From Vespa crabro (Eukaryota > Arthropoda > Insecta > Hymenoptera > Vespidae): DNA of 64,000 bases. Below the pieces are notes generated by a model, which saw only the letters and a list, made by a program, of their open reading frames with translations, ran no database searches and was not told the origin of the DNA. The DNA lies in NCBI RefSeq assembly GCF_910589235.1, contig NC_060969.1:4657496-4721495 (forward strand), read 5' to 3'. The position numbers were made by a program, and so were the translations under genes. How positions within the stretch are numbered: the first letter of the stretch is position 1; every line of letters starts with the position of its first letter. Shown piece after piece: positions 52,009-63,660 of the stretch.

Positions 52009-52813
52009 CACGCACACACACACTCATATAGGTACCTATGTACTATCTGTCTATATGCAGACTTACACACTAAAACCTGATACCACGATAATTATACACG
52101 CTTTACATCTTCACTTGGAAAATCGCTATTGTCTCCGTACGGTGATAAATCGTCTTTCGAGTTGCTTCTACCTATCATTAATAACGTATGAAAAAAAAAA
52201 AAAAAAAAGAAACAAAAAAAAACAAAAAAAAAAAGAAAATATATATATATATATATATACATATACGTATATATTTATGAATGAAAACAGAAATCTATTG
52301 ATAAATAAATTCTCATTGTAACGCGTTTGTTTAAATCTCGAGATAGGCAAGAGAGAGAGAAAAAAATAGAAAAGGAAGAAAAAACGTAAAAAAAGGAGAC
52401 AAGAGAAAAAGAAATAGGAAAAAAAAGGAGAAGAGAAGAAAATAAAAAGACGGAGATGAAAAGAGAATACGCGCGGTTTATGCTTCCGCTTCGACGCGAG
52501 AAAACTCGGCAATTTCTTCTTCCTTGACCGGCGTGGCGCGCGCTCGACCGATAAGGAAACCTCGGATAAAGGTACGACGTTTGAAAAAGTAACTGGCAGC
52601 CCTGTGTGCGTCCGTGTGAACACCGAAACGGCAGCCCCGAGCTTCGGCGAAAATAGAGATGGTGGAGGAAGTAAAGGGGTGGTGTTGGTGGTAGTGGTCG
52701 AAGCCACGAGGGTTGAACAGAGAAAACGATAAAGAAGAGGATAGAGAGAGAGAGACAGAGAAAGAAAATCTTGCTTCTTCTCTCGGGGGCCTCCTTACCG
52801 ATAACGCCTTTCC

Positions 52814-52868
52814 TTCTTTTCTTTTCTTTTCCTTTCTTTTCCTTTCTTTTCCTTTCTTTTCTTTTCCT
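52814..52868. repeat. (CTTTTC/CTTTCCTTTT)n decamer-like array
   Basis: Tandem T/C blocks with a 10-bp period. Confidence 0.9.
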
Positions 52869-53520
52869 TCCCATCTCCCAAAAGTCAAATTCGCCAACGA
52901 TAATAACTTTTCCTTCGACATTATACTTTCGTAAGGTTATACCTAATACCTAATTACTTACATTGATCAAAATTTAACGAATGGAGATTATCGAGTAAAA
53001 TTTTAGTTAAATGCGATACCCCCGTGAAATTAGAGAGAAAGTATTTATCAATAAAATATCTTAACAGATCTTAAGGAATTACGATATAAAATAAGAAAAG
53101 TGAAGCATTATATTCAAGTAAAATGAATCAATTAGCATATCTATTATTCTAATAATAACTCTTATGGAAGACGTGACTATATGTATTATTCATTATTTAT
53201 CCAGCTATTAATATTAAATTGACAAAAATATGAAAGGGCTAATGATAGTCGTTAAAAAGGAACCGTAGCCAAATTTATATTTCAGTAGTTTCTCAGGTAA
53301 AGGTGATTAGGTAGAACTCATTATCCTTGATATTTAACGAGAGGCACTTTGCAAATGCCTGTAGGTATATTCTTCAAATGGGAAAATCTTCTTTCGTGAA
53401 AACGGAATTATCTAGATGAGATAAGGGGAAAGCATTGTTTTCTCTTTGAAAAGTTTCCTAAAAATAATTGTTCGAGATCGATCGAAAAAGCTTTCTTTTT
53501 TGTTTTTATTTTGTTATTTA

Positions 53521-53551
<31 letters not shown>

Positions 53552-54482
53552 TTTTCTTAACTTTTCTTTTTCTTGCAAAAGTGAAACGAAAAATTGCAAA
53601 ATCCTCCCATATGTCTTTCTCTATTTCTTTCCTTCTTGCGAGTTTTACGAGTTTAACTTGTTCGGTTTGTACCTAAAAGTCCAAGAAGTATCTACCTATC
53701 CTCTTAGAAAGTAAACGTCGTAAATTAACGGGCGAGCGCCAAGGCGGAGAAAAGTTCTTTCTTTTTTTTTCTCTCTTCCTTTTCTTTTTTTTTCTTCTCT
53801 TCCCCATTCTCCCTTTCTCATTTTCTTTTTCTTCCTTATCCTCCAAAGATTGAAAGAGAGATACCTATTGTTTGTTTATACCAAAAATTTCCTGAAACCA
53901 CGAATGTATTCTCTCTTGAACTTTAAAATTTATCTTAGCAATAGCTATAACTTTACTTCGTCGTAAACTTTTTCATAAGAAGATCTGTTTCATTTTTTCT
54001 AACTTTGGTCTTTAAAAAGTAATTAGGTAGATAGGTATGTTTAGGTAATAGATATATCTGGAAATAGCTATAGAAGTTACGACACCTTTATTTTTCCCTT
54101 TCGTCATACGGTCAGTATTAATAAAGATTTGCAAGCTCCTTAAGTGACAATGGCGTTTGTACAAAAGCTTAGATAAAGTAAGTCAGATAACCATAATGAT
54201 GGGTCATAAATATTATAAAAGATCATATACTTAACTCAGGTAAATTTTTACTCAAACGTATTAACGTATTTTTACTCAAACATATTAAAATGAATTGTTT
54301 CAAAAGGCTTTTATTGTTTATCATGACATTTAAAACGTTCGTATGATTTATTTGTTTAATTTATTATTTAGACAGTGATAAATCACTCAATTGTTTTTCA
54401 CATACAGTTAATTAGAAATAGAAGTGAAGCGAAATTTCATTGAGATTGGGTATAAAAGTGAAGAAAATCAAAGCAGATCGTT

Positions 54483-54517
<35 letters not shown>

Positions 54518-55217
54518 ATCTTCCTTTACGTTCTTACGACGAGTGAATGCCGCGAGCGAGAAAACTTTGCCGGCCCTTCCTTCTTACAGAACTTCCAAGA
54601 GTAGATTTACCGTCTGCTAATAAATCGCTGGACGATTAGAATTAATGCCGGATTAATTCCAACGGCCTGATAAATTCTCCAAGGAAGACCCTCTCCGAAT
54701 GAGAGAAAGACTCCGTTGAAAATAAGTTTAAGGAGAGAATCGGTCTCTCTTTCTCTCTCTCGCTCTTGGAATAAAACTTACCAGTGCTTGAGATTAATCG
54801 TCTTGGAGAAAGTTAAATTTCGTTTAAAAAGAAAATATATATTCACGAGAAAATCCGTTTAATATTATCAAAGAAAAAAAAAATATAGGTAGGAGGTATT
54901 CACAATAAGAGCTCCCTCTTGAAAAAGTGTGAGGAAATTCGAAACAATCGTATTTCTTTTTTCTTTCTATTTTTTTTTTCTTTTTTTTTGTGATTTGAAA
55001 GCTTTGTATCGATCGATAAAAAGAAAGAGGAGCAAAGAATACAGTCCTCTCTTTGTAAAAGGGTCCAGTAAGAAATCTCGTTTTTCGAGTACCTCTCTTT
55101 CTCTCTGTCTATCTAACTCGACAGAATTCGACGATCTCCTCTCACTATCCGCAAACTTTTCACAATGCATTCTCATCTCTTGCACTTATCCCGAGTCTGT
55201 CACAAGAATGAGAGAAG

Positions 55218-55300
55218 AAGAAACGAACGAACGAACGAACGAACGAACGAACGGACGAACGAACGGACGAAGGAAAGAAGGAACGAAGGAAAGAAGGAAC
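55218..55300. repeat. (ACGA)n/(GGAA)n tetranucleotide array
   Basis: ACGA units followed by GGAAAGAA-type units. Related units occur at 10490-10530 and 28913-28935. Confidence 0.92.
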
Positions 55301-56260
55301 CAAGCAAGTTCTTTAAAACTCTTCGCAGCCCGAAAAGGCCAAAACGTAAACTTCCACTCGCTCGCGTAGCACCTACAATATGTTTTCTCTCTTTCTCTCT
55401 CTCTCTCTCATTCTCTCTTTCTCTTGGCTCCACCGGAGCATACACAACCTCCATCGCGCCTCTACGCTCCTCTTTCTCTCTTGGAGGAGACACAAAGCCA
55501 GGCAAACGTTATCTTGATGAACCCTAAGTACTACAAGACCTATTTGGAGGAGAGATAGGTCCTGTGTGCGAGGAGTAGGGGTAAAACGAGGAGACGTGGC
55601 TCGAGGATAGGAGAAAGAAAGAAAGAGAGAAAGAGAGAGAGGAGAAAGAAATAGAGGGAAAGAAAGAAAGAGAAAGAGAGGACCGAATTCTCTCTCCTCA
55701 GTCCACCTTGGAAAAGAGATCTTTCACAGTTGTCGATGCCACCGTGATAAGAAACGGCATTCTCCTGGTTGCTACTCTTTTACTAGTACCAACCGTTCCT
55801 TCTCTTCTTCGCTTTTGCACTTTCCTAACTCTCTTCTTCTTCTTCTTCTTCTTCTTCGTCGTCGTCGTCTTCTATCTCCTTCTCTTTGATTCGGAACTTT
55901 TGGTGACAAACCAGCTCGCAGAGTAGTCCTCGAAGATCGAACGAAGTCTTGAAGAACGAACGAAGAATGAGTTGTTGGAAGACTCTCAGATAAAATCGAA
56001 TCTGTGTACACGTTTCTGTGCATTCTGTGCACACGACATGTAACATGTTTTTGATACTTCGATTTAAGATATACAAAATGATAAAGAGAGTTGACGATAA
56101 CTTGATTTATCATAAGGAATGACATTTGTTATTTTATGAATCTTCCAATGTAATAAATAATAAACCAAAATTTTATATGCCCAGTCTGTATATCTTTATG
56201 TGTGCATATAAGTATGCGTGTGTGTTTTTCAGAAAGCCACAGTTCTATATATAGATATGT

Positions 56261-56452
56261 ATGCGTATGGATGTACGAGAGATCGACTTCAACGACGTGT
56301 TTGCCGTTCCTGAGTTTGCGATTGATTCGCAAATGTTGACCAAAGGGATTAATGGGATCCACAGAATCGATCCTGAGAGAGAACAGGTCAACCAAGCAAC
56401 GTGTTCTTCGAAAACCATAGCCACTACCATAATAGAGAATGTCAAGCAATAG
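56261..56452 (+). other. short open frame with an open antisense frame, unknown
   Basis: The plus-strand frame of 63 codons begins MRMDVREIDFNDVFAVPEF and ends ENVKQ. The minus strand over 56245-56526 is open for 93 codons with a hydrophobic middle (SGSILWIPLIPLVNI). Neither contains simple repeats and neither is recognised. Only one, or none, can be real. A 70-codon minus-strand frame without an ATG lies close by at about 56589-56800, so the block could be a degraded mobile element or an old coding remnant. Confidence 0.2.
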
Positions 56453-57702
56453 TTAAAAGAGAATAAACAATGTAGTCTTAATGAATTACATTTGAAATCA
56501 ATGCGAATGTTTACATTGCAAATCAATACGATTTACAACCGTACGATTATTAGTTTGAAAATTCTTCAAGTTGGCCCAAGCCGTAATTCATCCGAAGAAA
56601 CCAAGTTCAGGTTTTTTCATTGAGATCGGAAAAAGTTTTAGGAAAATTTTTTGAAGCGTCTCGAAGGCATGCAGACGTCGCGCATTGAACACAGTTCCGA
56701 TTTGTCGTGCTGATATTTTTGAATTCTGACTAACGCCAGGCAATTGCGTTTCACCCTCCTTTGATTTTTTTCGAAGACCGCCGACGCCGTCACGGATTCA
56801 CGTTTTTCTAACAATGACAGCTTCTAAAATCTTGCAGGTTTGACTTTCGGTCTTAAAAAGAAAAGAAAAGGAAAATAAAAAGGTAGATTAAAAAAACTAG
56901 CAAATGTTGAATTCTTTAACCAATAGTCTCTCTCTCTCTCTCTCTCTCTCTACTATTTAATTGTAGATTAAAAATAATTATACCCACTGAACAAACTATA
57001 ATTTCTCATCGTAATAAATCTCGAAAGTGTATCGAACGAGCTATACATTTCTCGATTATTGGTATAAAAAAGAAAAGCAGAAAAAAAAGAAAGGAAAAAA
57101 GAAGAGAAGCAAGAGGATGAGAAAAGAAGCGACGAGAGAACGAGTCGACCACGCCTTTGAAAAAGAAAAGATAAGGAAGACTCGCGCGCGGCTAACAGGC
57201 GCATCGATAAACTTCAATTTCGAACAAACGAGGAAAAAGCAGGCCCGGATATATCTTCGACACGCCCCAACACGGTGTAAAACCACGGACTCTTATCGTG
57301 ACGAGGACCAGCACGAGAAAGATAAGTGACCGTTTAGGCGATCTCTTTCAGATACGAGGAGGATGCTCGTTCGTTCGCCGACGAGCAAGATAATCGTATT
57401 CGTTCTACGAGAAGCTACGTACCTACACGGTCTATCTTTTTCTATTCTTCAACTTTGCTGCTGGCTTAGTCTCTCTGTTATTCGCAAACTCGTACAGTCT
57501 AACCTTTGCGTCCACTTTAAGCCGACATTTTCAAAATTACTATGATCTTCAAAGATGCTAGATCAGAAATCTATGCGAGATTTAAATCGATACGTTCAGT
57601 ATTTGCAAAAGTTCTAACTCATTTTCTTCGATCGGACATAGGTAATTTTTATTATGTCTACATTGTTGAAAAATGTTCATCCAAAACAATATGTTCTTAC
57701 AG

Positions 57703-57790
57703 GGTACAACGAGTAAAGGATCTTAGAAAACTGTCCTCGGAGATTTTCCAAGATTGCGGACTAGAGACAAAGCACCGTTACTTCGTTCAG
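57703..57790 (+). other. candidate internal exon, unknown gene, plus strand
   Basis: An 88-nt segment is bounded by a good 3' splice site (TATGTTCTTACAG|G) and a strong 5' splice site (GTTCAG|GTAAGTAG). Only one of its three forward frames is open across the segment. That frame starts at 57704 and encodes 29 residues (VQRVKDLRKLSSEIFQDCGL, then ETKHRYFVQ) of normal, non-repetitive composition. The frame stays open upstream to an ATG at 57542 and past the donor to a stop at 57820, so a single-exon reading of 92 aa is also possible. I do not recognise the peptide. It is antisense to grain and could be part of a non-coding RNA. Confidence 0.3.
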
Positions 57791-58747
57791 GTAAGTAGAC
57801 CCAAAATAGGCGACTCATAATTTACCCACCCCTTATCTTTTTCTTTTTTTTTCTCTGTCCATTTCTAAACTTCCTAATATATTGCAACCACGAACCATAA
57901 AAATGCATGGTGATTAATCGAAAGTCACCGGCCTCTTCGTTCACGCGTGATTCGAATCTTAAAAATTTTGGGAAATTAAAAAAAGGAAAAACAAAACAAA
58001 ACAAGTCTTAATGAAAAGATCAAGTTGTGTTTCTTAATGAAAAGATCAGGATGGGATTTTCGTGCAGGGCAAATTTCTTTTTCCACGGAAGAAATTGGGT
58101 TAACTCGGTCGTACTAGTTTCTCTAGGCCTGCCTATAAGAAATTCGTACTGTAGTTTAGTGGGCCAAGTTTTCGAACTGTAGGTAGACATACTAACCTTT
58201 TAGGAAATTTCGAACTCAAAAGGACATCCGTAGGTATCATAAAGCCGGCGCCAGTCTCACAAATCCATACCACCTTTTCCTTTTCTTTTTCGCCTCGTTG
58301 CCTCTTTCAAAATTTTAGAAACATTCTAAGGCTATTTTCGTTTCCCGATAAAACTTTTTTTTTTTTTAGTTTAGATACTAGTTCGTTTATCATGTAAAAG
58401 TTAAATATCTAAGTTACGATCAAGAAAGTTCTGCCATGAAAATCTACCATGAAAATTCAAAGTACCTCCGGTATAAGAAGAATCTTCTAAACGCTCCAAT
58501 TACGCCAGCTGAATCTCTTAACCCAAGGGATTTCTTAACCTAATCCCAACACGAACAATGAGAACCACCTGTCTTACTGATCACCGTTTTTTCTTCTCAT
58601 AGTGATCCGTCTTAGAAGTTCCACGATTTCGCATGCGAGATCAGCCGATTAGGTCCAGAAAATATTCGCCGAAGTATATACCGTCAGGATAAGTAGAGCT
58701 TAAGGATGAAAATCCAGGTAGTAATAGGTATATTAGAGCAAGTTAGG

Positions 58748-58789
<42 letters not shown>

Positions 58790-60113
58790 AATCCGTTGTT
58801 CTTAGCTCTTTCTTAGCAATCCGCGCTCTAAAATGTCGCAATGTCTTTAAGCTATTGTGTCTCCGCCGTCTTCACAAGAGACGAAAAGAAGAAACGTCAA
58901 TGGTTGCACCCTGCCTGCGCTTCGTCCCATTTTCCTGACCCAGGATTTTCAAGAGGACACCCCCGCAGGACCAACGCTAGACGTTGCCTCTATCTCTTTT
59001 GCGCACGAATATACCACGGTTTTATGGTCGCCCCCCTGCCTGATTTATGGACGGTGCGAACACCGTAAAATGTAAAAAGCATCTCGCCCGCGTAAGATCC
59101 TCTCTCTTCTGTTTCTTCTTCCAAGTTTCTATCTTTTTCTAGGGACATCCTACTCCTTCCAGTCAACTATTTCGTCTTTTACTGACTTATAAAAATAAAA
59201 AACACAAAATATATATTTTATTTTTATAGGATTTATCGCAAAAACTGACTCGTTAATTTAAATTTAGATAATCTATCTCAATTTGATGATACCTATCTAT
59301 TTTAGAGTATAAAAAAGAAAGGAAAAAAAAGAAAACGTCAATATGCGCTTTCAAGTCGCAATTTTGGGGTTGTATCATCATAATTGATTTGCCAAGATAT
59401 CGATTTCAGTTGTAGTAAACGACTGTCCGTCTGACTATGCGGGATATCATTGTGACTCGAGGTACCCCGCATTCTTTCCAGGGATTATGGTATATTGTCC
59501 GCCTTTATGGCACGGGACAAGAGACGACCAAATAGAACTCTCCTAGTTTCTTGCTACTTCTAGACACGACTCTCACCCCCTAGGTAGCCATACAAAATTT
59601 CTTCTCCCATTTTTTTCTTCTTTTTTCTTTTTTTTTCCATTTATTTTTTTTTTTAACCTTTTCTACGGATCTTTCTCGTGGTCTTAAAAAAAAAAAAAGG
59701 AAAAAGAAAGAAGGAAGAAAATTACAAATGTAGAGATGCTATACCATTCTTTCCGATCGTTTACCTCTTTCAATGAAATGCTTCGCAAGACATCACCGAT
59801 GGAGCACAAACGATTATAGCTAAGTCATTAGTCAAATTAAGACGTCGAATTTAAATGTATAATAAAAGTCAAAAGGAATAGAAAGAAAGGAAGAAAATGA
59901 AAGAAAGAAAAGAAAGAAGTAAGAAAGAGATAAAGAAAGAGAATGAGTGACATGATGCTACCGAAGTTACTAAAGAACAATCATAATCGAGTTTAATTAC
60001 TATGTAATTACCTGCACGAAAGAAGAATGAAAAATTCCTATCTAATAACAGGCCATCGATGGTTCTTCTCTTTCGGTGGCTATCTCATCTGAAAATTATT
60101 CTTCTCCATCACA

Positions 60114-60134
60114 GAGAGAGATAGATAGAGATAG

Positions 60135-60186
<52 letters not shown>

Positions 60187-60200
60187 GGAGAGAGAAGAAC
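60114..60200. repeat. (GATA)n with (GA)n compound repeat
   Basis: Repeated GATAGA and GATA units pass into a GA tract, then CACAGACA units to about 60216. Confidence 0.93.
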
Positions 60201-60485
60201 ACACAGACACAGACACGTTGTGTGTTTCGGTGGATCCGTAGTTATCTGGTAGCGCATTCCACCTTAACGACTCTGGATACTTCAACGCCGGAAGTCTACC
60301 CTAATTTCTATCATTACGGCACAATATTTTCTTCGATCGAGACGCACCGATCGACGTCTACCTTGCCACCTAATTGCACGTTTACACACGGACCTGCCAA
60401 AACGGTGATTCGTTTCGCACGATCTCGACGTAACCATTCATCAAATGACGAAAGAAAGAGAGAGAAGGAGAGAGATAGAGAGAGG

Positions 60486-60525
<40 letters not shown>

Positions 60526-60526
60526 T
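60486..60526. repeat. (GA)n microsatellite
   Basis: GA tract with minor interruptions; another perfect one lies at 60780-60817. Confidence 0.93.
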
Positions 60527-60778
60527 TGTACGCTGGCCCTTAAGAGAGGGAACTTAGTTACAGATGTGATTATTCCTTTCGGGATTGGTCGTTGCATCTT
60601 TATATTGCATCTCGAAATTGATGTATATGTAATTATCGAGGCCCGATTCATTTTTCATATAAGTTGTTTTTAATTAAATCCAATGTAAGTAGAGTCATAT
60701 TATAGGTAGTATATACTCAATATGATATAATTTCAAGTTCTGAAGTAGAGTTGAAGTCTTATTTGAGAAATTTTCAAA

Positions 60779-60826
<48 letters not shown>

Positions 60827-62039
60827 GGTTACGCTCGTGCCTTGTAACGAGCAATGGGCGGTGCCTCCCTTACCTTCCTTTTTCATGGTTCACGAGATGA
60901 AAAGTCGATGGACGTAGACAAGTAACAACAAGGTAAATGATTAGAGAAAAAGGATAGGTAGGTCGAAGAAAAGTCCTCAGCTACGATGTATAATTCTCAA
61001 GGATCCTGGATCAGTGTGAGTAGTAGTCTACTTGTGTAATGAACGACAGGAGAAAAACGGTACACTTGGCTTCGATCGTTCGAGGAGTGGCTTGTAGTTA
61101 AGCGCTTTAGCGCCCTCGAACTCTATAGATGTCGATAGGGCAGATCGTAGGCCCTTCTCTGAAGGTGTACCACCACTCGAGAGAACGAGGGTAAAAAAAG
61201 AAAAAAGAAAAAAAAAGGTGACTCGAGTTTCGCGGGACACATCGAGTAGAGCCTTTTTAGCGCGCACCTTTCAAACCTTTCTCATTGTCGAGTCACGAAA
61301 GACGATGATGCTGAACCGGAAGTCTCTTTCTTAACTCGATGCAACGTGGCCATTTGTCTTCCATCTTACAATATGATCGATCTCGATGGCACGAGTTTGT
61401 TTCTTTTAAACTCCATAATGATTCTAACGCGAAAAGTGTTTATAAATGAGAATAAAATGATAACGCACATTGCACAACGACGATTTGACGATTTTGAATT
61501 TCCGTGTAGCGAGAGAATTGACCGATCGATCGATTGATCGACGTATTTATGCGTTCATTATGCAACGAGCGATTGGATAAGACTTTTGTACGGGAGCGTG
61601 GCTAATTGAAACGCCACTCTGAAACAGATAAGCTTGCTCTCTCGCCGACGGAGAGTTACGAGACAATATTATGAGCCCGTCGTACGTCAACCTGAAATTA
61701 ATTTCGACGAGTATCGCTTCGTGTTTCACAGATAATCGAGAAGCGAGAGTAGATATCATCGTTGGCAAATACGAGAATGTGTTAGATTAAATACAGAAAA
61801 AACAAAGAGAAAAAAAGGGAGCCGCGACACGTCGTATCTACATGCGGAAATAAGATAAAAATAAATTCCTATAAAATATAATAATAAATCGTTTCATTTT
61901 TAATTACTTCCACGTACTTTTTCTAACGCCTAATACCTGAAAATTCTATTAAATTATATATATATAGTTTTTTTTTACAACTACCGAGTCCGTTCAGAAA
62001 TTTCCATACGGTAGTCTGTGTAACTACGTACATAGGAAA

Positions 62040-62450
62040 GCCATTAACGTGTCCGGCGTTAATCCAACGTACGGGGTATGCAGCATTTCCAACGTTGGTG
62101 TGTCGCTCGTTAGGCTGATTTGTCGCTTTATTAGATCTTAGTTTGTGCCTGCGCGAGCCGGCACTGCTTCGGAGGATCGCCAACATTAGCGCATTACATG
62201 CCAAGCGGCTCTGGGCAGATTTGCAATTTGCGTAAATTAGACGATTGCGAGCCGTCCGATCGTCGGCAACCCCTCTCAAATCGTCCTTTCTCTCTCTCTC
62301 TCTCTCTCCCTCATTTGCTCAACTCTCTAGGTTCGTATCTCTAATGGCACGTGTAATTGGCGCGATAATTTCCGGCGCGCACTTTGACTTGCGCCGTTTA
62401 TCGATACGCAGCATGCTAATTAAAGAGACTCCAATGCTTACTTGCTGGAA
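62040..62450. promoter_or_regulatory. candidate enhancer island with homeodomain cores
   Basis: About 400 bases are almost free of microsatellites apart from one (CT)n run near 62290. They contain TAATTGG (62354-62360) directly next to an E-box CACGTG (62348-62353), TAATTAAA (62417-62424) beside GCATGC, TTTATCGAT (a GATA-type core, about 62397-62405) and CGTAAATTAG (62233-62242). The 118-codon minus-strand frame overlapping it looks like chance. Function is inferred from motif density only. Confidence 0.3.
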
Positions 62451-62703
62451 AGAGAAAGTGGGAAAAATTGAGAATAGGTATGGTAGGTATACCTAGTGTA
62501 ATCTTAGTCAATCTCTATTTAAATGATGGATAGTGATATGAAAAAAAGAAAAAAGAAAAAAAAATAACTAATACAACTTCATTTCTTTTGTAAAATAATA
62601 GAAATTAGAATGGAATGAACTATAACATGACTATTTTTATTTTTAAAATAGAAACAAAAATTGTAAGAACTTATGGAAAAATTGAATAATTCTTTAGAAT
62701 CGA

Positions 62704-62943
62704 ATGGCATCTTGGATGCATTTACAAGAGAAATACGAAGCATATATGGGCAATTACAGGAGCGCTTATGATCAAACTCTCATGTTTTGCCAGCTAGGAG
62801 GAACATTAAGGATCGATTTCACCCTTACCGAGGGTGAGGAAGACTACCCGCTGAGTCCAATTGGCCAAATCAAACGTCGTTGTCCATCTGTTCGCACAAG
62901 TGCATCCGTGCTATCGAGGGTCACAAGACTTGCCAAGAGTTAG
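62704..62943 (+). CDS. unrecognised small ORF, 79 aa
   Basis: The ATG at 62704 is followed by G at +4 and the stop is TAG at 62941. The product begins MASWMHLQEKYEAYMGNYRS, has mixed composition with an acidic patch (TEGEEDY) near residues 42-48, and ends in a basic, Ser/Arg-rich tail. A possible 3' splice site (TTCTTTAG, at 62697) sits just upstream, so this could be a terminal exon. Unlike nearly every other frame of this length in the window it has no simple-sequence core. I do not recognise a family, see no signal peptide or membrane segment, and cannot exclude a chance ORF. Confidence 0.25.
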   Translation: MASWMHLQEKYEAYMGNYRSAYDQTLMFCQLGGTLRIDFTLTEGEEDYPLSPIGQIKRRCPSVRTSASVLSRVTRLAKS

Positions 62944-63579
62944 ACAACGATAAAGAGAACAATCGCGCAACGAAGGACGGGTGTTGACATTAGAATTATT
63001 TTATTAGCTCCCAAGAGAGATACCATAAATTTCTACAGTGATCTAGCACCATCTGCCGAAGCTTTTACTTCATAAAGACAATTTACAAACGGGCTTTATA
63101 ACAAAATTAATAATATTCGTTATATAATGAAGATAAAAGAAAGGCAAAATTGTCAAGTTGAAAGAAAACAAAGTATGAGAAGATAAGGAGATAAAACATC
63201 TCTCTTAAGAGAGAGAGAGTTTCTAACTCATAGTTACTCAAGAGATAGTAAAAGAGACGGAGAAAGAGGTAACCGGAAAGCAGAAAAGAGGAATAAATCA
63301 GCAAAAGCACGCGAAGCTTCCACGGAATACAAAACAGAAGAAAGATCGTTCTCGTGGTGGCTCGTGCGTTGCTGGAGGATCTCTCCAAGCGACCGACTAT
63401 TTTCCAATAATTTAGCCGCGTAGCTGCTAGGAAGAGGAGCAGGAGAAGGAGGAGAAGGAGGAAGAGGTGGTTGGTTCCGTCGACGTTCCAGGGGTTTGGG
63501 ATCTCGACTCTCTCAGCTAGTGGTTTTCTGGGGGTGCCGGTTGGTGCAGTGAGCGCGAGGGGGCGCGCGCGCGCGCGCA

Positions 63580-63660
63580 CGCGACTGACACTATCGCGAC
63601 CATAAATACTAGGGAGCAGCCTCTGACGTCACCCACCGTGGGCCCGATATTATACTTTAT
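63580..63660 (-). promoter_or_regulatory. possible core promoter on the minus strand
   Basis: Read on the minus strand, the order is TATAATAT (63654-63647), a CRE palindrome TGACGTCA (63631-63624), TATTTATG (63608-63601) and an arthropod Initiator match TCAGT (63588-63584), followed by an alternating GC run at 63563-63578. TATTTAT begins about 22 bases before the Initiator A, slightly closer than the usual 30. It has the right strand to be a distal grain promoter, but no first-exon donor can be tied to it. Confidence 0.22.

Noticed and set aside
63107..63580. 157-codon minus-strand frame near the right end
   Set aside because: It has a non-ATG start and a Leu-rich low-complexity core from CTT triplets, with no conserved segment; treated as possible leader or promoter DNA instead.
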